A stretch of 63,351 nucleotides of DNA from Gammaproteobacteria bacterium (lineage in GTDB: Bacteria > Pseudomonadota > Gammaproteobacteria > Pseudomonadales > Azotimanducaceae): assembly GCA_012960535.1 (NCBI GenBank), contig DUBB01000040.1, forward strand, positions 18,076 through 81,426, read 5' to 3'. Below, piece by piece: positions 34,847 to 44,790 of this stretch (positions are counted from its first letter, which is position 1; each line of letters begins with the position of its first letter). The position numbers and the translations under genes are program-made. Under the pieces are notes generated by a model that was not told the origin of the DNA, searched no databases, and was given only the letters and a program-made list of their open reading frames with translations.

Positions 34847-35815
34847 TTAACCAGATTCTTCAGTCAACTGATGGGGTTTGACATGCACCAGCAGGCCGAA
34901 CCTGGGATGATCGAGGTAGTGAGTTTCTCCAGACCGCATTCTTCTTGATTGCCTCAGTAGAAATGCCTGTTCGGTAATAAAGGCATTTCTTCTGGACTCT
35001 GCCAGAAGCAGGTTTTTATAGCGTTCGGGCTGCTCAGGGAATTGTGATAAGGGTGTATCCGCAGCAATCCTTTGAAAGGACGTCAGCCACAGGTGGGTTT
35101 CCACATGCAGATAGCGGGAAACCCTCAGCGCAATGGTACCGTCAAGTTCAAAAGCATCGCCATATTGCTCGCCGGCCTGAATTAATATGGATTTGTTAGC
35201 GCTGCCTATGGGTTGTATCCAAGCTTCATGATGTAACAATCTGAAACCCGAAGAACGACGGATAGATCGTGTCTGTGGGTTCAGCACGCGAGCAGCGGAT
35301 GGCAGGCTGGTGTAGATTCGAGGCTGAGCCGAGAAGATTGATGCCAGTCTCTGGTTAAGATCATGCTGCCTCCTGGGTAGATCTTGGCTAATGGTGTTAT
35401 TGATTTTTGTTCGTTCAAGTTGTTCTCTGTTGTAGTCAGCAGAGCCTTTATCTGCAAACAGGAACTGCTGCTCCGGGGGCTGCGCAGCTTTCGCGGCTTC
35501 GATGATGGATGCTAAATCACGGCTCTGGCTGAGCAACTGCGGCAAGGTATCGCTGACCTGCATCGGTGCGATGGTGAAGCTGTTCCTTGCATACCTAGGA
35601 CGGCCCAGGTTCAGGCTTACCGGGCTAGGAGTAGGCTGCAACCTTTTGAACACCATAATTTCCACCTGGTAGTAGCCACCGTTGGACTCAGTATGGCCCG
35701 GCAGGGCCCAGCAACTCATAACCAACGTGAGTAACAGGGCCAGCGATGGTTGAATGAATCTTAGGCGTGGCTGCCTTGTTTCAATCGCTGATCTGTTGTT
35801 TGGAGAGTCGATCAA
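34847..35815 (-). CDS. csiV: CsiV family envelope protein (322 aa)
   Basis: A hydrophobic signal segment (about residues 24-41, PSLALLLTLVMSCWALPG) is followed by YYQVEIMVFKRLQ, the hallmark of CsiV, a periplasmic peptidoglycan-related protein needed for cell shape under D-amino acid stress in Vibrio. It begins inside mfd with a 35-nt overlap, so translation is likely coupled. csiV after mfd is the usual order in Pseudomonas-type genomes. Some start uncertainty remains because the N-terminal 23 residues before the signal are long for a signal peptide. Confidence 0.88.
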   Translation of the reverse strand: MIDSPNNRSAIETRQPRLRFIQPSLALLLTLVMSCWALPGHTESNGGYYQVEIMVFKRLQPTPSPVSLNLGRPRYARNSFTIAPMQVSDTLPQLLSQSRDLASIIEAAKAAQPPEQQFLFADKGSADYNREQLERTKINNTISQDLPRRQHDLNQRLASIFSAQPRIYTSLPSAARVLNPQTRSIRRSSGFRLLHHEAWIQPIGSANKSILIQAGEQYGDAFELDGTIALRVSRYLHVETHLWLTSFQRIAADTPLSQFPEQPERYKNLLLAESRRNAFITEQAFLLRQSRRMRSGETHYLDHPRFGLLVHVKPHQLTEESG

Positions 35816-38800
35816 GTAATTTCTCTATTTGTGTGAAACGTTTTTCCCTGTCCTCCATATTATCCTTAAAACTGAGTTGGTTGGCAGAGGTTAGTCGAAA
35901 TTGGTGTGGGTTTGACTGCACCAGAGCAACTATCTCACTGGCGCTGACGCGGGTCTCCTGGAGAAATTCTATTTTGCCACCTTTTTCTCCCACATCAACT
36001 TTCTTGATTCCCAGGCGCTCCGCCTGCAGTTTTACCTCAGTGACCCTGAATAGATTCTTGACCGCAGACGGCAACAGTCCAAATCGATCGATCATCTCAA
36101 CCTGCAATTCCCTGAGTTGCTGGTGATTGACTGCATTAGCGATTCTTTTGTAGAGAACCAGACGAGTATGTACGTCAGGCAGGTAATCTTCTGGAATCAG
36201 AGCCGGCAGATGCAGGGTCACTTCAGTTGCATCGCGCAGGGGTTGGTCCAGATTGGGGGTTTTCCCCTGGCGGATTGAGGTCACCGTACGTTCCAGCATT
36301 TCCATATACAGACCGTAGCCAATACCATAGAGGTTGCCTGTCTGTTGTTCGCCGAGGAGTTCCCCAGCGCCTCTGATTTCCAAATCGTGGGTGGCTAAGA
36401 CAAAGCCAGCGCCTAGTTCTTCGGCTTGTGTAATCGCTTCCAAGCGCTTCACTGAGTCTGCTGTCATGACGTTCGGATGGGGGGTGAGAAGGTAAGCATA
36501 AGCCTGGTGATGAGACCGACCGACCCGGCCTCTTAACTGGTGTATCTGCGCCAGGCCAAACTTGTCAGCTCGATCAATAATGATGGTGTTGGCATTGGGG
36601 ATATCGATACCGGTCTCAATAATGGTGCTGCAGACCAACACGTTTGATCGCTTATGGTAAAAATCAGACATCACCTGCTCAAGCTCTCGTTCACGCATCT
36701 GGCCATGGCCAATACTCAGTCTGGCTTCGGGGATGAGCTGCTTGAGTTCGTCTGCGACCTTCTCGATGGTCCTGACTTCATTGTGCAGGTAATAAACCTG
36801 ACCGCCGCGCATAAGCTCTCTTTGTATCGCCTCTTTGATCAGTGGGTCTGCTTTCTGGTGGATAAAAGTTTTGATGGAAAGGCGTCTAGCGGGTGGCGTG
36901 GCGATAATAGAAAGGTCGCGCATGCCCATCATAGACAGATTCAGAGTACGAGGGATAGGCGTTGCAGTTAAGGTGAGTACATCTACTTCAGAGCGCAGGG
37001 ATTTCAATTTTTCCTTCTGGCGCACGCCAAAACGATGTTCTTCGTCGATAATGAGGAGTCCCAGGTCTTTAAATCGCAGGCCGTCATGGATAAGCGCGTG
37101 AGTGCCGATGAGAATGTCAACCTGGCCAGTCAGTGCTGTCTGTATAATCGCCTGTTGCTGTTTCTTTGATTTGAATCGGGAAATACTTTCTATATTGATT
37201 GGCCAGTCTGCAAAACGATCCCTGAAGGAATGCAGATGCTGTTCTGCCAACAAAGTCGTGGGCACCAGTATAGCGACCTGGCGGTTATGCTGCACGGCAA
37301 GAAAGGCAGCGCGCATGGCGACCTCGGTCTTGCCAAAGCCAACATCTCCACAGATCAGTCGATCCATGGGCTTGGTGAGCGTCATATCAGAGATGACACT
37401 TTCGATGGCTGTTTCCTGATCGGCTGTTTCTTCAAAGGGAAAGGCGCTTGTAAATTGCTGGTAGGCGTCATCGGGGAGCGGATAGGCAAAACCCTTTTTT
37501 GCTTCTCTTCTGGCGTAGATATCGAGCAGTTCGGCAGCGACATCTCTGATCTGCTCAGCTGCCTTGCGCTTGGCTTTCTGCCAGGTGTCGCCGCCAAGCC
37601 GATGCCATGGCACCGATTCACCTTCGCTGCTGGCATATCTGGATATCAGGTGCAAGTCACTGACGGGCACGTAAAGTTTTGCGTCATCCTGATAAAGGAG
37701 ACAAAGGAATTCATGGGTTTGGTGGTTGATTTCCAGGGTCTGTAAGCCCTGATAGCGACCGATGCCATGATCTATGTGAACAACAGCATCATCGATGTTT
37801 AGTTCTGTGAGACTGCGTACCACCAGTTCGGCAGCATGATCCTTTTCCTTCTGTCGCCGTCTGATCTGCAGGACACGTTCACCGAAAAGCTGCTGTTCCG
37901 AGATGAGTGCGATCTGCTGCTTTGGCAGATGCATGGACCTGTCCAGTGGTGCGATACCCAAAGCCAGGGAATGATCTGATTCCAGAAATTCGGCCCAGCT
38001 ATTAACCTCTTGTGCTTTTAAGCCGTTTTTCCTGAAAAGAGCATCGACTACTTCTCTTCGTCCTGCTGTTTCGGTCGCGATCAGCAATCGAGCATGGTTC
38101 CCGGTCAGATAAGTCTGTAGTTTTTCCAGTGGATTGTTCGAACGATCATTCACTATCACATCGGGTGTTGGATAAATATCGAACCGAGCCGAACTGAGGC
38201 CCTTTTTATCGGTAAAGTCGATTCTCGGATAGTTTTTTAATTTGAGGAACAACTCATCGCTGCGCAGTAACAGGTCTTTAGGTTCCAGTATGGGTCTTGA
38301 TATGTCATAGCGAAGGCTTTCATAGCGTTGAAGGGCATTTTCCCAGAGCTGATCTAGCTGGGGTTCAATGCGCTCGGTGAGAATCAGTATCTGCTTGGGC
38401 AGGTAGTCAAAAAAAGTCCCAACCTGTTCAAAAAACAAAGGCAGGTAGTACTCTATACCTGGCGGTGCTAAGCCCTGACTGACGTCCAGGTAGGTAGGGC
38501 AGTTTCGAGCATCGACATGAAAGCGTTGGTGCCATTGATCCTGAAAGAGGCGAATAGCGGTTGCCGCCAGAGGGAATTCCCTGGCAGGCAGGAGATCGAT
38601 GGCACTGACCTTTTGCTTGGACCTTTGCGATTCGGGATCGAAAGTCCTGATGGACTCAACTTCATCATCGAACAACTCTATTCGAAAAGGCGAATCAGTT
38701 CCCATTGGGAACAAATCAAGGATTGATCCTCGTACAGCAAACTCGCCGTGATCCTGAACAGTTTCAACACAGCGATAACCATTAGACTCCAGTCGTCTGC

Positions 38801-39248
38801 GCATGGCGGTTATGTCTAGTTTTTGAGCGGTTTTTACCTGTAGCGTATTACCTAGAATATGAGCGGTAGGCGCAAGTTTCAGCATCAGGGTAGATGCCGG
38901 AATGATGATGATACCCTGCGTTAGTTCTGCAGCCTGATTGAGTAGCGACATTCTCTCGGAAGTGATGTCCTCATGAGGAGAGAAGCTGTCGTAAATAAGG
39001 GTTTCCCAATCTGGAAACAACAGGACAGGAAATTTCTGGTCCTGATAATAGAGCAATTCCTGCTGCAGTTGGCTGGCGCTTTGCGAGTCATGCGCTATGA
39101 CTAACAGGACGCTATTGCCTGCACACTGGATTTCGGTAATTGCCAGGGCCAGGGTGGAGCCATGCAGGCCGTGCCAGCGCCTGGTATCGCCGGCCTGCAC
39201 TGGCAGCAGATCCTCACTGATATTCAATAGTGACTTTGAATCGGACAT
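35781..39248 (-). CDS. mfd: transcription-repair coupling factor
   Basis: Mfd removes stalled RNA polymerase and recruits UvrA. The order of domains is complete: UvrB-homology region with RGSILDLFPMG, the CarD-like RNA polymerase interaction domain (VVHIDHGIGRYQGL), RecG-type translocase motifs with Walker A CGDVGFGKTEVAMRAA and Walker B IIDEEHRFGV, TRG motif region and a C-terminal D7 domain. The length of 1155 aa equals the classical enzyme. It is cotranscribed with csiV and divergent from gap. Confidence 0.98.
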   Translation of the reverse strand: MSDSKSLLNISEDLLPVQAGDTRRWHGLHGSTLALAITEIQCAGNSVLLVIAHDSQSASQLQQELLYYQDQKFPVLLFPDWETLIYDSFSPHEDITSERMSLLNQAAELTQGIIIIPASTLMLKLAPTAHILGNTLQVKTAQKLDITAMRRRLESNGYRCVETVQDHGEFAVRGSILDLFPMGTDSPFRIELFDDEVESIRTFDPESQRSKQKVSAIDLLPAREFPLAATAIRLFQDQWHQRFHVDARNCPTYLDVSQGLAPPGIEYYLPLFFEQVGTFFDYLPKQILILTERIEPQLDQLWENALQRYESLRYDISRPILEPKDLLLRSDELFLKLKNYPRIDFTDKKGLSSARFDIYPTPDVIVNDRSNNPLEKLQTYLTGNHARLLIATETAGRREVVDALFRKNGLKAQEVNSWAEFLESDHSLALGIAPLDRSMHLPKQQIALISEQQLFGERVLQIRRRQKEKDHAAELVVRSLTELNIDDAVVHIDHGIGRYQGLQTLEINHQTHEFLCLLYQDDAKLYVPVSDLHLISRYASSEGESVPWHRLGGDTWQKAKRKAAEQIRDVAAELLDIYARREAKKGFAYPLPDDAYQQFTSAFPFEETADQETAIESVISDMTLTKPMDRLICGDVGFGKTEVAMRAAFLAVQHNRQVAILVPTTLLAEQHLHSFRDRFADWPINIESISRFKSKKQQQAIIQTALTGQVDILIGTHALIHDGLRFKDLGLLIIDEEHRFGVRQKEKLKSLRSEVDVLTLTATPIPRTLNLSMMGMRDLSIIATPPARRLSIKTFIHQKADPLIKEAIQRELMRGGQVYYLHNEVRTIEKVADELKQLIPEARLSIGHGQMRERELEQVMSDFYHKRSNVLVCSTIIETGIDIPNANTIIIDRADKFGLAQIHQLRGRVGRSHHQAYAYLLTPHPNVMTADSVKRLEAITQAEELGAGFVLATHDLEIRGAGELLGEQQTGNLYGIGYGLYMEMLERTVTSIRQGKTPNLDQPLRDATEVTLHLPALIPEDYLPDVHTRLVLYKRIANAVNHQQLRELQVEMIDRFGLLPSAVKNLFRVTEVKLQAERLGIKKVDVGEKGGKIEFLQETRVSASEIVALVQSNPHQFRLTSANQLSFKDNMEDREKRFTQIEKLLDRLSKQQISD

Positions 39249-39502
39249 TTAACGGGTTAACTTCAAAATTAAGGGAGGGCGAATACTGCCTGAGGATTAA
39301 TTGTACTCTAAACTGGTAAACGAGACTCTAGCAGGAGAAGATTTTCATTCAGCAATTGCTTATCTTGGTGCTGATATTCATAATAGGGGCCGAGAAGGCT
39401 CAGGTCTTGATTTAATAGCGACCGAAATGGTAATTGGGCAGAAATTCAGGCAATCAATGCGTTGTTTTCGCGCGGTTTCCAGCCACGATCACTGCTGATA
39501 CA
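39249..39502. other. divergent intergenic region mfd/gap
   Basis: Together with the repeat that follows, about 327 bp separate mfd and gap. A 65-codon open frame at 39301-39498 has no ribosome site or family resemblance and is not called. Promoters for both genes are expected here, but I cannot place them. Confidence 0.4.
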
Positions 39503-39556
39503 GATCGTTAATGAAAGAAAGATCGTTAATTAAAGAAAGCTTGTTAATTAAAGAAA
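39503..39556. repeat. 18-bp tandem repeat x3 directly upstream of gap
   Basis: Copies at 39503-39520, 39521-39538 and 39539-39556 share GTTAAT(T/G)AAAGAAA; copies 1 and 2 differ at one base and copy 3 at two more. The array ends 7 bp before the AGGGAGA ribosome site. It is purine-rich, so the leader would be A-rich and unstructured. Confidence 0.9.
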
Positions 39557-39575
39557 GTATATTAGGGAGAAATTG

Positions 39576-41081
39576 GTGGCAAAACCAGGTCTCGAAGGCG
39601 TCTTCGCCGATTGGAAGGAGCGAGAAGCTCTAGCAGAAGCAATGATACCTTTGATCGGTAAGCTTTATAGACGCAATGTTGTTATCTATATTCAGGGTGT
39701 TCCGGTCTTTAACCAGTCTGTGATTGAGATCATGAAAGCGCATCGGCGCGTACGTCAGATTGAACTGAACGAGCTTTCTGAATTTGAAACGCATCCGTTG
39801 TTAGAAATCCTCGGCTCTCTTGATTTGAGTCCGGCACATATCGATCTAGGTAAGTTGACGTCAGCTTATATGGTCGATGATCAGGGCCTGAGTATGCGGG
39901 AATACGTTGAGTATTACTGTGCCGATATTATTGGTCAGAAGGATTCGGTCGGTCATTCTCCCTGTGATGTCATAGTTTATGGGTTCGGCCGGATTGGTCG
40001 TCTGGTGATGCGTTTACTGTTGGAAAAGACCGGTGGGGGCCAGAATCTGGTACCCAAGGCGGTTGTTCTAAGGCCTCCCAAAGACGTGATAAAAGACCTC
40101 CACAAAAGAGCCAGCCTGTTGCGCAGAGATTCTGTTCACGGGCCTTTTAATGGCACCATCAGGGTTGATGAAGGTAACCAGGTTCTGATTTGTAATGGCG
40201 TGGTAGTGAAAATTATTTATGCGTCGGACCCGGCTTCAATTGATTACAGCCAATACGGTATAAATGATGCCCTGGTTGTCGACAGCACCGGCGCCTGGCG
40301 CGATGAAAAAGGTCTGTCTCAGCATCTGAGCAGCCAAGGCGTGAACAAGGTCCTGCTGACAACATCGGGTAAAGGCAACATAAAGAATATTGTGTCCGGG
40401 GTTAACTCCAATACTATTCTGCCCGATGATAGGATAATTGGCGCGGCCTCGTGTACCACCAATGCCATTGTCCCTGTATTAAAAGCGGTGAATGACCAGT
40501 TTGCTATCGTTTCCGGACACATGGAAACAGTGCATGCCTATACCGATGACCAGAACCTGCATGACAACACGCATTCGAAATCAAGGCGTGGTAGAAGCGC
40601 GCCATTGAATATGGTTTTGACCGAGTCAAATGCGACCAGTTCCGTGGGTAAGTTATTGCCTGAACTGGCGGGTAAATTGACCGGTAATTCCATCAGGGTC
40701 CCGGTCCCCAATGTTTCTATGGCTATTCTGAATCTGACTATTGAGGCGCCGTCTTCGGTAAAGGAGGTTAACGAATACCTTCGCGATGTTTCCCTTAATT
40801 CGTCGATGCAGCGACAGATTGATTATCAGGTCTCCAGTGAGGTCGTTTCTTCTGATTTTGTAGGCAATCGACACGCGGGCATCATTGATTCGCAGGCGAC
40901 GATTGTTAACGGTAATCAGATTGTACTTTATGTCTGGTATGACAACGAGTTTGGTTACAGCTGCCAGGTAGTGCGATGTGTTCAGAAGATGGCTGGAATC
41001 AAGTATCCTTTGATACCAGCCCAACCCTCCAGTAGTGATTCAAGTAGCCCGGCAGTCGTTCCTCAATTGAAATCAGCTTAG
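39576..41081 (+). CDS. gap: glyceraldehyde-3-phosphate dehydrogenase, long form (501 aa)
   Basis: The N-terminal ~130 residues are an extension absent from classical GapA; the Rossmann motif VYGFGRIGR begins near residue 134 and the catalytic Cys293 is in ASCTTNAI, with the catalytic His in HAYTDDQ. This long GAPDH class is known from Pseudomonas and Vibrio relatives and is usually beside mfd, as here. It oxidises glyceraldehyde-3-phosphate with NAD(P) and phosphate. GTG 39576 (or TTG 39573) is the start, after AGGGAGA at 39564-39570. Confidence 0.93.
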   Translation: MAKPGLEGVFADWKEREALAEAMIPLIGKLYRRNVVIYIQGVPVFNQSVIEIMKAHRRVRQIELNELSEFETHPLLEILGSLDLSPAHIDLGKLTSAYMVDDQGLSMREYVEYYCADIIGQKDSVGHSPCDVIVYGFGRIGRLVMRLLLEKTGGGQNLVPKAVVLRPPKDVIKDLHKRASLLRRDSVHGPFNGTIRVDEGNQVLICNGVVVKIIYASDPASIDYSQYGINDALVVDSTGAWRDEKGLSQHLSSQGVNKVLLTTSGKGNIKNIVSGVNSNTILPDDRIIGAASCTTNAIVPVLKAVNDQFAIVSGHMETVHAYTDDQNLHDNTHSKSRRGRSAPLNMVLTESNATSSVGKLLPELAGKLTGNSIRVPVPNVSMAILNLTIEAPSSVKEVNEYLRDVSLNSSMQRQIDYQVSSEVVSSDFVGNRHAGIIDSQATIVNGNQIVLYVWYDNEFGYSCQVVRCVQKMAGIKYPLIPAQPSSSDSSSPAVVPQLKSA

Positions 41082-41290
41082 CGGCTAAGCCTGCTGAGCA
41101 GAAAGGTTCGTGTTTGCCAGCCAGGTGCTAAGGCTTGGACTGTATTGGCATTGAGCCAAGTCTTGCACTGCTCACCTCGCTCAGGATTGCTATCTGCCCA
41201 GTGACCGTGCTATCGGAGATAATATGGGGCAGTATAATTCTGTTAAGTGACCCGGCCGCCTGGCGCGGCAACTAAATTTTGGAGGACGAT

Positions 41291-42079
41291 ATGAAATGCC
41301 ATAAAGTCGATTATGAAATATTTGGCGATGACATGCAGGTCGTGGAGGTTGAGCTGGATCCGGGTGAAACCGTAATTGCTGAAGCGGGTGCGATGAACTG
41401 GATGGAAGACGGTATTACCTTTGAGGCCAAGATGGGTGACGGCTCAAAGCCTGACCAGGGCCTAATGGGCAAATTACTGGATGTGGGAAAGAGGGCGGTT
41501 ACCGGCGAAGCACTTTTTATGACCCATTTCACCAATGCGGGTTATGGTAAGAAAAGAGCCGCCTTTAGTGCCCCTTACCCGGGGAAAATAATTCCCCTTG
41601 ATATGGCAAGCATGGGCGGTGAATTGATTTGCCAGAAAGACGCCTTTCTCTGTGCGGCTCTGGGGACGCGGGTAACCATAGCGTTTAATAAGAGGCTCGG
41701 GGCTGGTTTTTTTGGCGGAGAGGGGTTTATTTTGCAGAAACTAAAGGGCGATGGTATGGCCTTTATTCATGCCGGTGGTATGGTAGTAGAAAAGCAGTTA
41801 AAAGGTGAAACGCTGCGCGTGGATACGGGCTGTATTGTGGGATTCAGCCCTGGTATTGATTATGACATTCAACGGGCAGGCAATCTGAAATCCATGTTTT
41901 TTGGCGGTGAAGGGATGTTCCTTGCTACCCTGAGTGGGCATGGCAGGGTTTTTCTGCAAAGTCTGCCGTTCTCGAGGCTGGCTGACCGGATCATTCAGCA
42001 TGCGCCTTCAGCAGGGGGCAGCGCAAAAGGTGAGGGCTCGGTTCTGGGTGGGTTGGGTCGAATGCTGGATGGCGACTGA
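41291..42079 (+). CDS. AIM24 / TIGR00266 family protein (262 aa)
   Basis: The start at ATG 41291 follows a strong GGAGG at 41281-41285. The protein has the beta-rich AIM24 fold signatures: [18 protein letters not shown] near residues 21-38, [30 protein letters not shown] and DTGCIVGF. The family is widespread in bacteria and mitochondria, with no established biochemical role; a membrane-biogenesis or stress role has been suggested in yeast. No signal peptide. It stands alone between gap and a convergent Nudix gene. Confidence 0.9.
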   Translation: MKCHKVDYEIFGDDMQVVEVELDPGETVIAEAGAMNWMEDGITFEAKMGDGSKPDQGLMGKLLDVGKRAVTGEALFMTHFTNAGYGKKRAAFSAPYPGKIIPLDMASMGGELICQKDAFLCAALGTRVTIAFNKRLGAGFFGGEGFILQKLKGDGMAFIHAGGMVVEKQLKGETLRVDTGCIVGFSPGIDYDIQRAGNLKSMFFGGEGMFLATLSGHGRVFLQSLPFSRLADRIIQHAPSAGGSAKGEGSVLGGLGRMLDGD

Positions 42080-42081
42080 TA

Positions 42082-42114
42082 ATCAGCCTCTCGCTGCCGA
42101 GATGGCAGCCTGAT
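42082..42114. terminator. inverted repeat between convergent genes, possible bidirectional terminator
   Basis: Inner stem GCTGCC/GGCAGC (42093-42098 with 42104-42109, 5-nt loop) and outer ATCAG/CTGAT arms (42082-42086 and 42110-42114) with a bulge. It follows the AIM24 stop by two bases. No clear T-tract on either side, so the call is weak. Confidence 0.35.
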
Positions 42115-42171
42115 AAATTCTGCTAAGGGCAGTGGGCGTCTGCGCTTGTGACTCTGTGCTTGTAATGCCAG

Positions 42172-42957
42172 TTAGGCGGGTGCGGCCGGTATTTTTTCCT
42201 CACAGACTGCGTATCCTGCCGCTTCCGGAATACAGATATAGTTTCCGTCTTGGCGTTTCTCAGTCCAGGGTATAACCGTCACTATTGGCCGGTTTTGTGC
42301 CATCTCAAAGGCCTTCTGCACCGTGTGGCTCTGTGCCAGCAGTTCAATATTCAGTCGGGTTGGGAAAATGATGGTGTACCGCCCCAGCTTAGCGTCATCC
42401 AGAGCAGCCTGCGGGCGAATCCAGACCGAATCAACGGATTCACCGCCATCGTGGACAGCGACATGATCCTGGGGTGCCACAGCCAGGTAGAACATGGTGT
42501 CAAAACGTTTTGGCATCATTTCAGGCGTCACCCAGTGGGCAAATTTCTGTAGGCTGTCACAGGCCAGTTCCAGTTGTTCTGCCTCAAGGAAGTCTTTCAG
42601 CGTGATGGTGCCGCCATGAAGTTTGTCACGGTAGTGTGCAAGGGCGTTCAGATGGCTTCCGCTGATTAGATCGGTGCTCCCTTTCTGACGCGCCAGCAAT
42701 ACGCCGCACTCCTCGAAGGCTTCCCGAATGGAACCCACCATCATAGCAATTGCGCCCGCATCCGAGCCCTGAATTCCGGTACAGTATTCCGCAACGTCGC
42801 TGTCACCGGGATCGACTTTGCCACCGGGGAATACCAGTGCGCCCGAGGCGAAGTCAATCTGGTGGTGGCGGACTACCATGAACACCTCCAGGCCATGGAC
42901 AGTATCCCTTAACATCAGCGTTGTGGCTGCGGGGACAGCGGCTACTGGCTCGCTCAT
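42172..42957 (-). CDS. Nudix hydrolase, NUDT19-like (261 aa)
   Basis: The Nudix box is split: GGKVDPGDSD, then an insertion of about 20 residues, then REAFEECGVLLA. This inserted box is seen in NUDT19/RP2-type members, which act on CoA-like substrates, and distinguishes it from MutT types. The cytosolic protein has a normal length for that group. The start overlaps the stop of the upstream frameshifted gene (ATGA), so the two were translationally coupled. The substrate is inferred only from the family. Confidence 0.88.
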   Translation of the reverse strand: MSEPVAAVPAATTLMLRDTVHGLEVFMVVRHHQIDFASGALVFPGGKVDPGDSDVAEYCTGIQGSDAGAIAMMVGSIREAFEECGVLLARQKGSTDLISGSHLNALAHYRDKLHGGTITLKDFLEAEQLELACDSLQKFAHWVTPEMMPKRFDTMFYLAVAPQDHVAVHDGGESVDSVWIRPQAALDDAKLGRYTIIFPTRLNIELLAQSHTVQKAFEMAQNRPIVTVIPWTEKRQDGNYICIPEAAGYAVCEEKIPAAPA

Positions 42958-43674
42958 CGGTCTTTCTCCTCTAGGATCCGCCAGCCCGGCGATTCTTCCT
43001 GAACTTGAATCAATTTGTTACTGACTTCTTTATAAGTATTGGAGCGATAGGATTGTTTTATTGCTACATCGACAATACCTGGGCTCGTTGAGGTAAAGGC
43101 CTCATAGGCAATCGATCTGGATATAGGAAGCCGAGAGAATGCTCTCCTTGCGGTTAAGCGACCAGACCGGCATGGATTGATTGTTTCGCGGCTGGGAATC
43201 TGACGAATAAAGGGTGAGATACTGGACAACATCCTTAGACATCCAGGCTGCGGCCCAGAGGTCGAGAACATCGATGATCGCCTGTTGGGTCATGGCATCT
43301 ACGGTAGCATCCTGGTCGCCATCGCTGTCAGTTTCAGATTCTGTAGCAGCAGTTTCAGCATCGATTACGTTTGCCGGGTCATCAAAGGGCGCCATCCTGT
43401 CGTCGTCGAACATACCTCGGTAGGTGGTCCCAACGGGCAATATCATGATACCTCCGCCCTGTCTGAGATCGGCTTTGAATTCGCCTATAAAGCGGGTTCC
43501 GTCCTGCCAGTAAATGCTACCGCGGCTATGTCTTCTGTCGTCATTAATGCCACCAACATAACGCGTACCATCTTGCCAGGATAGCGTTTGGTTATGTTCT
43601 CCAGCAGTACGCATCGGCATCGCCAGGCTTGCCAAGCATAAAAAACTGACTGCAATGTAATGCCAAGTGGACAT
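42954..43674 (-). pseudogene. MORN-repeat plus NTF2-like protein, split by a frameshift near 43110
   Basis: Frame one (43674 to stop at 43102) has a signal peptide (MSTWHYIAVSFLCLASLAMP), two to three MORN repeats (WQDGTRYVGG, WQDGTRFIGEF, GTTYRGMF) and the start of an NTF2/SnoaL-like domain (VLDLWAAAWMSKDVVQYLTLY). The rest of that domain (AYEAFTSTSPG ... QSYRSNTYKEVSNKLIQ ... GWRILEE) continues in another frame to a stop at 42954. The minus strand reads GATCGATTGCC; removing one T near 43110 rejoins the frames. The rejoined 3' end overlaps the Nudix start by 4 nt, as in an intact operon. It may be a pseudogene, a sequencing error or, less likely, programmed shifting. Confidence 0.8.
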
Positions 43675-43755
43675 AGCTGATTTACGAACTCAGGAGGTTG
43701 AATGTTAGCATTTCGCCGGCACTGAGAGAACCGCCCTAACGGTTAGTCCTATCGG

Positions 43756-44790
43756 TTAGCTATTGCTGCTGAGCAATCCCTTAGCTGACGCCATGCGCAT
43801 GACCAGATCAGGCTCGATTATCCAGGGGCCATCCCTGCGGACTCTGAGTACAGCTGATTCAGATTTTCCAAGACTGATGCTGCGATCGCCATCCAGGGCG
43901 AGAATACCATCGCCATTTATAGAAATAGTTTCATTCAGGGCAATACGCTGATAATCGACAATGCTGACTTCCTGCCAGAGCCCAGGAGAGATGGGTACTG
44001 ATACCTGGGTGCTGCCCTGGTTTGCACATTCCACCAGGAGACCAAAATCATCTCGATGACCACAGGCATCAAGATAGCCGCCAATCGGTGACAGGCCCAC
44101 AGAAGCCGGTTCTGCCCGGGTTAATACCAGGCTTGACAGTTTGTCTGCCGAGTAAGGTAGTAGAGAACCTAATTCATCGTCTTTGAGCAGCACTGCATCG
44201 ATCAGAGCAATATCCGTTTGCCTTACTTCTGACAGATCAGTGTGCAGGTGAATTTGCTTACAGCGAGCACAGGTTTCTTCGATTGCCAGTTGCCGACTGG
44301 CGATCAGGCCTGCCGCCGCACCGGCGATAGAGGCTTCTACTGATACTGGAAAGACGTTGTTGGTGCCGGTAGACAAGGGCAGGATGCAGGCATTGGGGTA
44401 GCGACGGGCGATGATCCGGTTTGTGCCATCGCCGCCAAGCACAATGAAAACTCTACAACCTGCAGCCCACATGAGGTCAGCCATGGTTTCCGTATCTCTG
44501 GCAGTATGGGTTAAGGGATATTTCAGAATGTCGACACTAGCCCGCTGAGGCAGATGCTCGACGGCCCTTGAACTGATGCGAAAAGGTTCATCACCTAGGA
44601 AAATTCGAGTGACGCCGTTATGCAGCGCTGCCAGTACTAGTCGGGTTACCTGTTGCTGTTTTTCGTAATGGGTGCTGGTGCTTGCCCGGGCTGCGACACG
44701 TCTGACATCTCTGCCAGACATGGGATTGACAATGATACCCAGTAAATTTTCCTGCAACGCTCCGTTCACGCTTTGCGCGTAAACACCCAT
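43756..44790 (-). CDS. AcoX-like / ATP-NAD kinase family protein (344 aa)
   Basis: LLGIIVNPMSGRDVRR (about residues 16-31) and the kinase signature VLGGDGTNR place it in the NAD kinase superfamily, AcoX branch. AcoX occurs in acetoin-dehydrogenase clusters, where its role is unproven; no aco genes are nearby here. It starts inside yaaA with a 25-nt overlap, so the pair is an operon. Whether it phosphorylates NAD or another nucleotide or lipid cannot be told. It is one of three superfamily members in the window. Confidence 0.82.
   Translation of the reverse strand: MGVYAQSVNGALQENLLGIIVNPMSGRDVRRVAARASTSTHYEKQQQVTRLVLAALHNGVTRIFLGDEPFRISSRAVEHLPQRASVDILKYPLTHTARDTETMADLMWAAGCRVFIVLGGDGTNRIIARRYPNACILPLSTGTNNVFPVSVEASIAGAAAGLIASRQLAIEETCARCKQIHLHTDLSEVRQTDIALIDAVLLKDDELGSLLPYSADKLSSLVLTRAEPASVGLSPIGGYLDACGHRDDFGLLVECANQGSTQVSVPISPGLWQEVSIVDYQRIALNETISINGDGILALDGDRSISLGKSESAVLRVRRDGPWIIEPDLVMRMASAKGLLSSNS

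Noticed and set aside
39301..39498. Open frame of 65 codons between mfd and gap
   Set aside because: Starts with TTG, lacks a ribosome site, and lies where promoters for mfd and gap must be.
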